From assembly GCA_016987375.1 (NCBI GenBank), contig PJRA01000005.1:1509946-1573945 (forward strand): 64,000 nucleotides of DNA, given 5' to 3'. The translations under genes and the position numbers were made by a program. Below, one piece after another: positions 16,017 to 26,453 of this stretch (the first letter of the stretch is position 1; the number at the start of each line of letters is the position of its first letter). The DNA is from Brachionus koreanus. Lineage: Eukaryota; Rotifera; Eurotatoria; Ploima; Brachionidae. The notes beneath the pieces are model-generated. The model saw only the letters and a list, made by a program, of their open reading frames with translations, was not told the DNA's origin and did no database searches.

Positions 16017-16256
16017 TTAATCTTCCACTGCATTCACTTCCATCTTATTCAAGCCATTGACTACATAATTTTTGAAGAAGTGGAATAGTTGAGCTCGATT
16101 TTTGATTATCTTTCTTTTAATTTTGTATGGTTGGTCTCTTGTACCTCTGCTTGAAAAAGTAAGTGGAGATTGCCAATTGACGTTACCAATATGTTTTTTG
16201 ACTTTAAACATCTGAATTAAGTAATCTATCATGCGCCTTTCGATTAAATTCATCAG
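16017..16256 (-). mobile_element. LINE C-terminal fragment
   Basis: The translation contains RRMIDYLIQMFKVKK and GNVNW, aligning with the LINE scrap at 2047 (RRERGDLIQFYKIDKKYNHVNW). It continues into RGTRDQPYKIKRK and FFKNYVVNGLN, which resemble the R-x-H-YKLK and FF-x-R-V-x-N-x-WN motifs at the end of CR1-type ORF2. Truncated at both ends, in the centre of the GY4/GY5 palindrome. Confidence 0.6.
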
Positions 16257-16446
16257 ATTTAATGTAAATAAATTTTAATTTTTCATCGTCGTCAGGCGAT
16301 AATTGAAATAAATAGATAGATTAGTAGTTTTTTCATACTTTATTAAACACAGGAAAGTTAAAAAAAATAAATTTATTTAAAATTTAAATTTTAACTAGTC
16401 TAACAAATTGGTATTTAAAAAAAAAATCTAAATATTTCATAGTATT

Positions 16447-16740
16447 CTATCTTCTCTTGTAATAAGTTGGATAGCCATATCCATAACCATATGTAGGATA
16501 GCCATATCCTCCACCATAACCATATCCTATTCCATAGTCATACAAACCATATCCATAGATTGGATAACCATAGCCGTAATCATACGATCCAAAACCGATA
16601 CCATGTCCAAAAGCTCCTTTTAGATTTGATGACTGTAAATTGCTTGCTTCTGATTGAAGTTTTTCGCCAAGTGAAGAACTCAATGCAGCAACAAATGCAC
16701 ACAAAAATACCAAAATATTCATTGATAATTTAAAAGCCAT
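16447..16740 (-). CDS. GY5: small secreted Gly/Tyr-rich peptide
   Basis: 97 residues, intact, with PIYGYG where the others have PSYGYG. TATA-like box (reverse strand) at 16804-16810. Tail-to-tail with GY4 in the palindrome. Its upstream region (16740-16920) is also repeated upstream of GY6 (18626-18811), so GY5 and GY6 share a promoter block in direct orientation. Confidence 0.75.
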   Translation of the reverse strand: MAFKLSMNILVFLCAFVAALSSSLGEKLQSEASNLQSSNLKGAFGHGIGFGSYDYGYGYPIYGYGLYDYGIGYGYGGGYGYPTYGYGYGYPTYYKRR

Positions 16741-16927
16741 TTTATTTATTAATTGAATTTCTTGTTTTTAATTTGAATATTTCATCTGTATGTCTTTTTA
16801 GCATTTTATACCCTTTTTGCTTGTTCTCATTTTTTATTAAAAAATAAAACATTGATTTTAAAAATAAATTTTAGTCTTGGATTTTAACAAAACTTAGGAA
16901 TTCAGGCCATTTTATTTTATTTAATTT

Positions 16928-17214
16928 TAAAAAGAGACAGAAGAGACCGAGACAGATTCGGTGGTCGTGGTGGCGGCAGAGGAGGCCGAGGTGGTGGCAG
17001 AGACGGTGGACGACCATCTGAATGCTTCGAGTGCGGCGAAAGAGGACATTTCGCAAGAGATTGCCGAAATAGACGCGGTGGAGGTGGTGGCGGAAGATGT
17101 GATTTTGGCCGAAGAGATGATAGAGACATGGGCCGTAATAGTTTTCGAGGAGATAGATACAATGGTGTCGGCAGACGCGAAAGAAGTCGATCAAGAAGCC
17201 GTAGTCGTGATTGA
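16928..17214 (+). pseudogene. truncated SR-protein copy (zinc knuckle and RS tail only)
   Basis: The open translation begins [12 protein letters not shown], contains the knuckle [14 protein letters not shown] and ends [13 protein letters not shown] then TGA. It matches the second exon of SR2 (23560-24157) but has no RRM, no first exon and no start codon: the left edge cuts inside the exon and abuts the GY5 upstream region. A CGT codon of SR2 is TGT here (CDFGRR instead of RDFGRR). This is the left arm of the large inverted repeat. Probably not expressed as a normal SR protein. Confidence 0.8.
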
Positions 17215-18331
17215 GCCCTATAATTTCTCATTTTTTGTAGATTCTTTACAAAAATATCTAATGTTTATTTTAACATTAAATTAAATTTTTAATTTAATAT
17301 TACTTCTTTTTGAAAATAAATAAAAAAAAAGAATTATATAATCAAAATTTTTATCAATCTAAACTTAATATGAACTAGAAAATAAATTTTTACAAGAAAA
17401 ACATTTCAAAACACTCAAAAACAATTCGGTACATACTCAAAAACTAGCTAGCATAATTCATAACTTGATGAACTTGAAAATGAAGTCAGAATTATTAAAC
17501 TGATGATGCTAGGTGCAAATTGATCTAAATTGTCTATAAAATTCTTGATTACAAATTGAAAAATTGGTCAAATTCTAATTAAACAGGAATTTTTGTGCGA
17601 CCAGTAAAATTTTATTAAACATTTTGTATGAATGTGAAAAAAGAATTGATTAAATACTAAAAAATCTATTAAAGAAATCAAATTTATTTATGAGATATAA
17701 TTTTATGTAGCTTTAAATCGTCCACAACTTTATAAAACCTCAAGAAACATCGCATTCAATTGCATATTCTTTTTCGCTTAAAACTTTTTTAACTTCTAAT
17801 TGAACGTTGTCTGATGTTTTTGGTATTTCCTCCGATTTTTTCTTTGTAATAAAAAGATTTACTTTTATTTGAATTACTTGAAATCTAATTGAGTCACCAT
17901 GAAAATATCATTTTCTGATGGCCAATGTCTAGGTCACTGTTGTCTGTGACAAGCCTGCTCACAAAACCGGGAGTCAAATATATTTCTTGGTCATATATTT
18001 CTTGACAAGTTGGAAACTAGAAGACCCGCTTTTTGATTAAATAGCTAATTAAAATAAATTAAATAAAAAAATAAAATGTACTAAACAGTACTAACATTAT
18101 TTATAAGTACATTAAAAAAATTTTTCAGGAAAACTTAAACCGAAAAAAAAGTCAAGAAATAAAGGTAAAGTAATCTAGAGTGAAAAAAAGTATATAAAGT
18201 AATAAAAAGTCAATAATTAGAATAAAAATATAGAGGTAAAAAAATTAGTAAGATTATAACTTTTATTAAAATAAATATTTTACAACTTGAATGATCTAAT
18301 CTAAAAAAATTCTAATAAATTCTTATAACTT

Positions 18332-18625
18332 CTATCTTCTCTTGTAATAAGTTGGATAACCATATCCATAACCATATGTTGGATAGCCATATCCTCCACC
18401 ATAACCATATCCTATTCCATAGTCATACAAACCATATCCATAGCTTGGATAACCATAGCCATAATCATACGATCCAAAACCGATACCATGTCCAAAAGCT
18501 CCTTTTAAATTTGATGACTCTTAATTGCTTGCTTCTGATTGAAGTTTTTCGCCAAGTGAAGAACTCAATGCAGCAAAAAATGCAGACAAAAATACCAAAA
18601 TATTCATTGATAATTTAAAAGCCAT
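18332..18625 (-). pseudogene. GY6: Gly/Tyr-rich peptide copy with premature stop
   Basis: Full-length (98 codons), no frameshift, but codon 35 is TAA where the other copies have TTA, and the next codon is GAG instead of CAG. Translation would end just after the signal peptide. It shares a Ser for Cys change in the signal peptide (LVFLSAF) with its inverted partner GY7, and the type II 3'UTR (GAATTTATTAGAATTTTTTT-like). TATA-like box at 18689-18695 is kept. A sequencing error of two bases cannot be excluded. Confidence 0.75.
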
Positions 18626-18644
18626 TTTATTTATTAATTGAATT

Positions 18645-19992
18645 TCTTGTTTTTAATTTGAATATTTCATCTGTATGTCTTTTTAGCATTTTATACCCTT
18701 TTTGCTTGTTCTCATTTTTTATTAAAAAATAAAACATTGATTTTAAAAATAAATTTTTGTCTTGGATTTTAACAAAACTTAGGAATTCAGGCTATTTTAT
18801 TTTATTTAATTGTTACATTTTGTGATAATCAATCTAAGTAAATTTTATTGTTCAGGGAGATGAGGAATTTTTTTTATAAAATTCTATCATCATCAAAAAT
18901 TTCTAATTCTTAAAGTCATATATTTAAAATAAACAGAATTGAATGCTATTTAAAATTTTATTTCCATTTTGTTTTATTTAATTCTAAAAAATTTTTAAAA
19001 ATGAAAACTTTAAATGAAAAAATTTTGCGATCCTTAAGCTTTTTTTATTTTTTCAATATTCGAAAATCGATCCCTTCCATCTCTTCTTTTTTTCCATTGT
19101 TTTTGTTGCTCTATGAAGTCAAGTATTATTTTTTGAAATGAAAATTTTGCTACTGATATGTCATTGTTGTAGAGAGCAAATTCAAGCTTAATACTCGCCA
19201 ATAATCAAATGACTGTTTCACATTAAAATCGTTGATATCTTAATTAACTTAACACTTTGATAAAAAGGTGATGTTGTGTGTTTGGTGGAATTTCCAAGGA
19301 GTAGAACTTTTTCAACTTGTTTAAAATGGTCGTGCAATAAATGCTGAACTCTATTCTGAATAATAAGAAGGAATCTTTGCTTAACTTCAAAAAAAAATAT
19401 CCCTCTTTAGTCAACAGAAAGCTAGGTTGTTTTTTCAAATAATACTAGACTTCATACAGCAACAAAAACAATGGCAAAAATAGAAGAGATGGAAGGGATC
19501 TATTTTCTTTCTCATCCAGAATAAAGCATAAATCTTTATCCATCTGATTATCATCTTTATCGCTCAATGGGTCTTTAGAACACGAAATTACCAAATTTCA
19601 GAATATTGAAAAATTAAAAAAAGCTTAGATATCGCAAAATTTTTTGACTCACCCTAAAAGTTAAAATTCTATGTTAAATTAGTCAAATAAAAAAAAATGA
19701 CGAATATTTTGAAAAATTATTTTACATCTTATGTATATTCTATTAGATTTTAATTACAACAAAAATAGAAGCTTATTATTGAAATTTATTTTTGTTTTAA
19801 AATTAAATTTTGTACAAAAAGATTTGACTTTTTTAGCATGTCACAAAGTTATGTTTATTCTGAAAATCTAACAATACATGTGCTTAGTTACACTGGTTCA
19901 GTAATCCTTTTTATCGAGCATAAATAGAAAAAATTCTGTATTTTCATCCTTCATATTTAAAAAATATAAAATTAAAAAATTCTAACTTAGAG
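18645..19992. other. spacer between inverted-repeat arm and SR1
   Basis: No gene seen. 18645-18811 repeats the GY5 upstream region; 19016-19650 holds a mariner relic (listed). The rest is plain AT-rich sequence leading to SR1. Confidence 0.5.
19016..19650 (+). mobile_element. degenerate mariner transposase relic, folded back
   Basis: The plus strand at 19250-19640 encodes DKKVMLCVWWNFQGVELF in one frame, matching the KVMLCVWWD block of mariner transposases. Further on come interrupted remains of the N-A-R-P-H block and a S-x-Y-H-L-type block. 19016-19150 is a reverse-complement copy of part of the same segment. Many stops and frameshifts; dead. Confidence 0.65.
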
Positions 19993-20958
19993 ATGCCGAA
20001 AACTCAATTGTACGTGGGTAACTTAGACCGCGACATATCTCGTCGCGATATTGAAAATACTTTTGACAAGTATGGCAAAATACTCAACTGCGACATCAAA
20101 AGCAAAGGCAATGCGCCCAGCTACGCTTTCTTGGATTTTGATGACGAAAGAGATGCAGAGGTAAGTTTCCACAAATATTTGCTAACATATTAGAAAATCT
20201 GCAACCTTAATCAGACGGCCACTTTATTTATGTGATAATATCTAGTTTTTTTTTATTAAAGAGCCCAGTCAAAAAAAAAAACACACATTTGGTTGCTCAA
20301 ATTGCTTAGATTAAATTAGCTGAATAAACTAAATCACTAAAACACCAAGTCATGTATCTAGTCATTCATCAGTGTTAGTCACCATAATTCCATAGAATGA
20401 TAAGGCATTCAGGCTCATTCCTAGTAACACTTGATTCAAAACTCCCCAGTACCTACGAGTCAGTCATTAGTGAATCAAATCAGATATTTCAGTGTCGGTA
20501 TAGTGATTGTTTGATTTTTCTTAGGATGCGTTGAGGAGTGAAAATGGCAAAGAATTGCATGGTCGATCGATGGTGATCGAATGGGCCAAGTCAAAGGAGG
20601 AAAAAATGAGTCGCGAAAGTAGATATGGCAGAAACGGCTTTTCAAGAGGTGGGCGTGCTCCAAGGTCTTTGGATTGCTACGAATGCGGCCGGAGAGGACA
20701 CTTTGCCAAGGACTGCCCTGACCGGAGACGCTCAGACCGCGACAGAAGGGACCGCGATAGAGATGACAGACGTGACCGGTAAGCTAATTTAAGCTTTGTC
20801 AAATATAGATATTTATTTTTTGTAAAAGACGTAGATCGCGCTCTAGAAGCAGGTCAAGACGACGATCTCGATCGCCTAGTGTGACCAGAAGGAGAACAAG
20901 ATCACGAAGCGACTCTAGACGAAGATCGAGGAGCTATTCGAGACGATCAAGATCTTAA
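19993..20958 (+). CDS. SR1: SR-type splicing factor (RRM, CCHC knuckle, RS tail)
   Basis: Exons 19993-20160, 20525-20778, 20829-20958; 183 residues. RRM at residues 4-70 with RNP2 LYVGNL and RNP1-like SYAFLDF. CCHC knuckle CYECGRRGHFAKDC at about residues 108-121, then an RS domain (RSRSRSRR-type repeats, exon 3). This order is that of SRSF7/9G8 and Drosophila x16, nuclear pre-mRNA splicing and export adaptors. Intron 1 splits after the DERDAE motif, as in all five members here. Lies in the 3.2-kb spacer between the arms of the large inverted repeat. Exact orthology within the SRSF3/7 group is not resolved. Confidence 0.92.
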
Positions 20959-21875
20959 AATTTTTAAATAAAAAACTAAGTCTTTAATTTGTATGTTAAT
21001 AAACGTTTTGTTTTGAGTACTTGGAATTTTTTTTTGTTCGTATGAATTGAAATATTATCATTTTAATCAATATAGAATAGTGATTATTAGTCATCAAATT
21101 AAAAAGACAATTTAATGTATTTATTTTGAAATTTATTCTCAAGAAAAGAGTACATTAACAATCCTTTATCCTTTTGGATTTTCAATTTTTAAAATGTTAA
21201 GGCTTAATTAAATAAAAAAAAATATTTAATGCATTTAATATGAAAACAAAGCATAATAGTATACAAAAAATTAAAAATTAAAAAAAAAAAATTTTAAATG
21301 ACATTGAATTTTTTAGAGTTATTAAAAATTTTTAGCAGACACTTAGTATTGATAATTTTTCGATGATCATTGTATACAATTGATTTAAAAAAAAATAAAC
21401 AACAAACGCTTGTATTTCAATTTTTTTCAAAAAAAAATATTAAATAAAAATAAATCAAGTTTTTCAGTAATTTATTAAGAATTTTTAGAAATAAAATTAA
21501 TCTGTTAATTTTTTGATTTGAATCTATTTTCAATTATTCTCTAATCAACATAAATTCAAAAAAAATATGAAATTTAAGAAATTTTTTCAAAAAACTAAGT
21601 AGACAAGTTGACATTACTATAGCAAATGTCAATTATTAGATTGAGGCTAAAATTTCAAAACCAATCTAAGAAAAAATTATTGAAGTCATAATTCTATTAT
21701 TGGACTGACACATTAAGCCATTTTTACTTTTATTATTTCAAGGTTTTATACAAAAATATTTTAATGATACAAATAAAATTGGTATAAATTTCCAAAAATT
21801 TTTCAAGAATAATCTATTCAAATCAGAATCAATTGATCAAATTAAGTAAATATTAAAAATCAATTAATTTAAAGA
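20959..21875. other. intergenic, nothing recognised
   Basis: AT-rich sequence between the SR1 3' end (AATAAA-like signals just after the stop) and GY7. No gene or repeat found by eye. Confidence 0.5.
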
Positions 21876-23846
21876 TTCAATTAATAAATAAAATGGCTTT
21901 TAAATTATCAATGAATATTTTGGTATTTTTGTCTGCATTTGTTGCTGCATTGAGTTCTTCACTTGGCGAAAAACTTCAATCAGAAGCAAGCAATTTACAG
22001 TCATCAAATTTAAAAGGAGCTTTTGGACATGGTATCGGTTTTGGATCGTATGATTATGGCTATGGTTATCCAAGCTATGGATATGGTTTATATGATTATG
22101 GAATAGGATATGGTTATGGTGGAGGATATGGCTATCCAACATATGGATATGGCTATGGTTATCCAACTTATTACAAGAGAAGATAGAAGTTATAAGAGTT
22201 TATTAGAATTTTTTTAGATTAGATCATTCAAGTTGTAAAATATTTATTTTAATAAAAGTTAAAATCTTACTTATTTTTTTACCTCTATATCTTAATTCTA
22301 ATTATTAACTATTTATTACTTTTTATACTTTTTTTCATTCTAGATTACTTAACCTTTATTTCTTGACTTTTTTTCGGTTTTAGTTTTCCTGAAAATTTTC
22401 TTTTTATCTCTTTTTGGTGGTGAGCTTTTTGCAGAAATCAAATCTTTTTTTGAAATTTAACATTTTTTAACTATTATTTTTAATCGTTTGTTACTTCTAA
22501 AATTTTCATTCTAATGATGTCTGTACATTTTTTTTCTTGACTTTATATAATCCCGTCTAATCAAAAATTAATGTGTCAAAAAAAAATCAATTTGTCTTAT
22601 GTTAAATTAGTAAAATATAATTAAAAGTAAAACAATAAGTTAAATCTCATTTATTCCCAAAAATTTTAAGACTTGCACTCTACTTATAAACAATGTTAGC
22701 ACTGCTTAGTAGATTTTATTTTTTTATTTAATTTATTTTAATTAGCTATTTAATCAAAAAGCGGGTCTTCTAGTTTCCAACTTGTCAAGAAATATATGAC
22801 CAAGAAATATATTTGACTCCCGGTTTTGTGAGCAGGCTTGTCACAGACAACAGTGACCTAGACATTGGCCATCAGAAAATGATATTTTCATGGTGACTCA
22901 ATTAGATTTCAAGTAATTCAAATAAAAGTAAATCTTTTTATTACAAAGAAAAAATCGGAGGAAATACCAAAAACATCAGACCACGTTCAATTAGAAGTTA
23001 AAAAAGTTTTAGCGAAAAAGAATATCCAATTGAATGCGATGTTTCTTGAGGTTTTATAAAGTTGTGGACGATTTAAAATTATATCTCATAAATAAATTTG
23101 ATTTTTTCAATAGATTTTTTAGTATTTAATCCATTCTTTTTTCACATTCATACAAAATGTTTAATAAAATTTTACTGGTCGCACAAAAATTCCTGTTAGA
23201 ATTTGACCAATTTATCAATTTGTAATCAAGAATTTTATAGACAATTTAGATCAATTTGCACCTAGTATCATCAGTTTAATGATTCTGACTTCATTTTCAA
23301 GTTCATCAAGTTATGAATTATGCTAGCTAGTTTTTGAATATGTACCGAATTGTTTTTGAGTGTTTTGAAATGTTTTTCTTGTAAAAATTTATTTTCTAGT
23401 TCAAATTAAGTTTAGATTGATAAAAATTTTGATTATATAATTCTTTTTTTTTATTTATTTTCAAAAAGAAGTAATATTAAATTAAAAATTTAATTTAATG
23501 TTAAAATAAACATTAGATATTTTTGTAAAGTATCTACAAAAAATGAGAAATTATAGGGCTCAATCACGGCTACGGCTTCTTGATCGACTTCTTTCGCGTC
23601 TACCGCCACCATTGTATCTATCTCCTCGAAAACTATTACGGCCCATGTCTCTATCATCTCTTCGGCCAAAATCACGTCTCCCGCTACCACCTCCACCGCG
23701 TCTATTTCGGCAATCTCTTGCAAAATGTCCTCTTTCGCCGCACTCGAAACATTCAGATGGTCGTCCACCGTCTCTGCCACCACCTCGGCCTCCTCTGCCG
23801 CCACCACGACCACCGAATCTGTCTCGGTCTCTTCTGTCTCTTTTTT
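21876..23846. repeat. right arm of large inverted repeat
   Basis: Reverse complement of 16928-18644 with about 260 bp extra. It contains intact GY7 and the second exon of SR2. The convergent GY7/SR2 arrangement looks like the ancestral unit, with the left arm the broken copy. Confidence 0.85.
21893..22186 (+). CDS. GY7: small secreted Gly/Tyr-rich peptide
   Basis: 97 residues, intact. Signal peptide has LVFLSAFVAAL (Ser instead of Cys). TATA-like box at 21783-21789. Leader of the GY4/GY5 type, 3'UTR of type II (GAAGTTATAAGAGTTTATTAG-like). Coding region and about 270 bp downstream are almost identical to GY8. Convergent with SR2. Confidence 0.75.
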   Translation: MAFKLSMNILVFLSAFVAALSSSLGEKLQSEASNLQSSNLKGAFGHGIGFGSYDYGYGYPSYGYGLYDYGIGYGYGGGYGYPTYGYGYGYPTYYKRR

Positions 23847-24157
23847 CATCCCTTCCTTTGGCAAATTGAACTAGCATTGATGCACCACACATGTCTCTTC
23901 CATTTTCTGAGTTTAACGCGTCCTTTAATTTAAGTATTCTAACTTTTCTTTCTTTTTTCTCAAGGTAATTAATTAGAAAAAATAACAACTTCGGCATCTC
24001 TTTCGTCCTCGAACTCAATGAAAGCGAAAACTGGACCAAAGCCTTTGTTTTTTAGCTGGCATTGTTTGATTGCGCCATAGCGCTTGAAAACTGTTTCTAT
24101 TTCTTCTTGTCTTGCATCTTTATTCAGATTGCCGATGTAGAGCTCTGTTTTGGGCAT
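23560..24157 (-). CDS. SR2: SR-type splicing factor (RRM, Gly-rich CCHC knuckle, RS tail)
   Basis: Exons 23990-24157 and 23560-23922; 176 residues. RRM with RNP2 LYIGNL and FAFIEF; knuckle [14 protein letters not shown]; Gly/Arg-rich segments ([13 protein letters not shown]) on both sides; short RS tail ending [10 protein letters not shown]. The intron after DERDAE uses a GTTGTT donor, weaker than its paralogues. The Gly/Arg-rich linker distinguishes it from SR1, SR3, SR4 and SR5, and resembles RBM4/RSF1-like relatives as well as SRSF7. A truncated second copy lies at 16928-17214. Confidence 0.9.
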
Positions 24158-24596
24158 TTTGAAAACCTAGTCAAAAATTTTTTTAAATAACGTTCAAATG
24201 TTTTAATGATTGTTTTTATATGGATTTGAGAGAGAAATCCAAAATGGAGCACGCTCTATAAATTCTTCATTTATTGTAGATGTTAGAAGAAATTTTAGTC
24301 TTATTAACATTTTTACAATAATTTTCGGATCAGACAATTTTAATTCCACATAACTGGTTGAATATTTTTTGACTTTTTTATTCAGCTATAAAATAAACAA
24401 TTAAAGAAAAAAAAAACAAATTTTTAAATATAAAGATCATCTTGAAGAAATAAATTTTGAATTTATTTTAAAATAAGAGAAATTTTTTTCATAGATAAAA
24501 TTAATTTAATTCTATATTAACACTAGAAGCACTTTGACTCGTTTGAAAAATTTTTAAATCCTCATATCTTTTGAATTTGGATTTTTCAAATAAATA

Positions 24597-24814
24597 NNNN
24601 NNNNNNNNNNNNNNNNNNNNNNNNNNNNNNNNNNNNNNNNNNNNNNNNNNNNNNNNNNNNNNNNNNNNNNNNNNNNNNNNNNNNNNNNNNNNNNNNNNNN
24701 NNNNNNNNNNNNNNNNNNNNNNNNNNNNNNNNNNNNNNNNNNNNNNNNNNNNNNNNNNNNNNNNNNNNNNNNNNNNNNNNNNNNNNNNNNNNNNNNNNNN
24801 NNNNNNNNNNNNNN
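24597..24814. other. assembly gap (N run)
   Basis: 218 undetermined bases. Confidence 0.99.
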
Positions 24815-25095
24815 AGAAAATAAAAAGAACACTAAAATCTTTTTTTTTTCTAAAAACTGTTTTAGATCATCTTCTCAAAAATGAAATCCTTTTTTCATTA
24901 GATTTGATTTATTAATTTTTGCGGCCAACTCTGGACGGTTTGAACGATGTCAAAATTTTTGAAATAGGATGAAAAAGGCCGGGGGTTAGGTTGATTGGAG
25001 GAGGGACAGTGTGCATTACTCGATTATGCAAGCCAGCTCACGACATCACTAAGACTCTAAGACATGACTTTGACAAATAAGAAATCAACAGTTAA

Positions 25096-25263
25096 AAAAG
25101 GCCATACATAGAAGATAAAATTCATATACGAATAGAAGAACCGAAAAAAAACAAATGTCCAATTTGTAACAAAATATTCGAGGAAAAAATAGGAATCAAA
25201 ACACACATCAGAAGATGTAAAAAACACAAAATACAATCAAAATTTACTCGACAAAAAAAGTAA
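25096..25263 (+). mobile_element. short C2HC zinc-finger frame, probable transposable-element fragment
   Basis: 55 codons open to a TAA. The peptide has CPICNKIFEEKIGIKTHIRR followed by C (C-x2-C-x12-H-x4-C spacing), then a basic tail. Single fingers like this occur at the ends of some LINE ORFs, but no RT motif is nearby. It lies next to an assembly gap, so the rest may be missing. It could instead be the last exon of an unseen gene. Confidence 0.3.
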
Positions 25264-25577
25264 TTTTCACAATTTTTTTAGAAGTTCGACTTTAAGTCAA
25301 AGATTAATTTTTCATTGATAAGATTTGGCTGATAAATATGGCGGTAAATATAGTCAAATAGAATATCTATTTAATATAGGTTACAAATTTTATTTTTAGT
25401 AAAGTAATACATTTTTGTTCTTTATTGAAACAATTTTAAAAAAAGAAAATGGGTTTTAATCATAAAATTGACTATAAATTCTTCTAATATTTTTTCAAAG
25501 ATAAAATATTTAAATTAAGTAAAAATAATAAAAAATAATAATCAATTAATTTACTAAATAATTAATAGTAAATCAAA

Positions 25578-25871
25578 ATGGCTTTTAAATTATCAATGAA
25601 TATTTTGGTATTTTTGTGTGCATTTGTTGCTGCATTGAGTTCTTCACTTGGCGAAAAACTTCAATCAGAAGCAAGCAATTTACAGTCATCAAATTTAAAA
25701 GGAGCTTTTGGACATGGTATCGGTTTTGGATCGTATGATTATGGCTATGGTTATCCAAGCTATGGATATGGTTTATATGATTATGGAATAGGATATGGTT
25801 ATGGTGGAGGATATGGCTATCCAACATATGGATATGGCTATGGTTATCCAACTTATTACAAGAGAAGATAG
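25578..25871 (+). CDS. GY8: small secreted Gly/Tyr-rich peptide
   Basis: 97 residues, intact. The 5' leader is the GY2/GY3 type (ACTAAATAATTAATAGTAAA) while the 3'UTR is type II as in GY7, so the gene is a chimera of two subfamilies. The signal peptide has Cys (LVFLCAFVAAL) as in GY2, which puts the switch point within the coding region, after the signal peptide. TATA-like box at 25473-25479. Confidence 0.75.
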   Translation: MAFKLSMNILVFLCAFVAALSSSLGEKLQSEASNLQSSNLKGAFGHGIGFGSYDYGYGYPSYGYGLYDYGIGYGYGGGYGYPTYGYGYGYPTYYKRR

Positions 25872-26143
25872 AAGTTATAAGAGTTTATTAGAATTTTTTT
25901 AGATTAGATCATTCAAGTTGTAAAATATTTATTTTAATAAAAGTTAAAATCTTACTTATTTTTTTACCTCTATATCTTAATTCTAATTATTAACTATTTA
26001 TTACTTTTTATACTTTTTTTCATTCTAGATTACTTAACCTTTATTTCTTGACTTTTTTTCGGTTTAAATTTTCCTGAAAATTTTCTTTTTATCTCTTTTT
26101 GGTGGTGAGCTTTTTGCAGAAATCAAATCTTTTTTTGATATTT
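25872..26143. repeat. direct repeat of the GY7 3' flank
   Basis: About 270 bp after GY8 match 22187-22455 after GY7 almost base for base (ending GGTGGTGAGCTTTTTGCAGA then ATCAAATC), then similarity stops. Together with the genes this is a direct duplication of about 560 bp. Confidence 0.85.
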
Positions 26144-26453
26144 TACATTCTATAATCAAATACCACAATTCATTTATACTTTTCGATCATAACAGTTTGT
26201 TTCAGAAAAAATATATATTTTTTAAAACCCATAATCTGAATGACAATAAAATGGAAAACATTTTTTTTTGTTATCGAACAAGTTTTTTATTTTAATGTTT
26301 TTATAATTAGTTTTTGGATTACACTTTTTTTAAATCATAGTTCAATAATTAATTAAAGTAAATAGTTTAGTTTCAAATTTTTGAAATTTATCTATGTTGA
26401 TATTTTTTTATTTTTATTTTGAATAATTATTTTTTATTCAAAAGTTGTGAAAT

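Larger units (their letters stand above)
15101..16897. repeat. palindrome carrying GY4 and GY5
   Basis: Arms of about 575 bp (15101-15676 and 16323-16897) are near-identical reverse complements covering promoter, coding region and 3'UTR of the two genes, including a shared TACGGC codon variant. The roughly 650-bp centre holds a LINE fragment. Confidence 0.8.
16928..18644. repeat. left arm of large inverted repeat
   Basis: Reverse complement of 21876-23846. It spans the truncated SR copy, a roughly 1.1-kb noncoding stretch (17215-18331) and GY6 up to its leader. The shared noncoding part includes AAAAGCGGGTCTTCTAGTTT (inverse at about 18010-18035). The right arm carries about 260 bp of extra sequence near 22450-22700. 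Confidence 0.85.
24158..25577. other. intergenic with assembly gap
   Basis: No full gene. Contains the N run 24597-24814 and, after it, a GC-richer patch (about 24915-25090) leading into a short C2HC-finger frame (25096-25263). Confidence 0.5.

Noticed and set aside
16961..17284. Other-frame translations over SR genes (also 16871-17231, 23490-23933, 30782-31204, 39655-40026)
   Set aside because: Arg/Ser and Gly codon repeats keep several frames open. Only the frame with RRM and CCHC knuckle matches a family.
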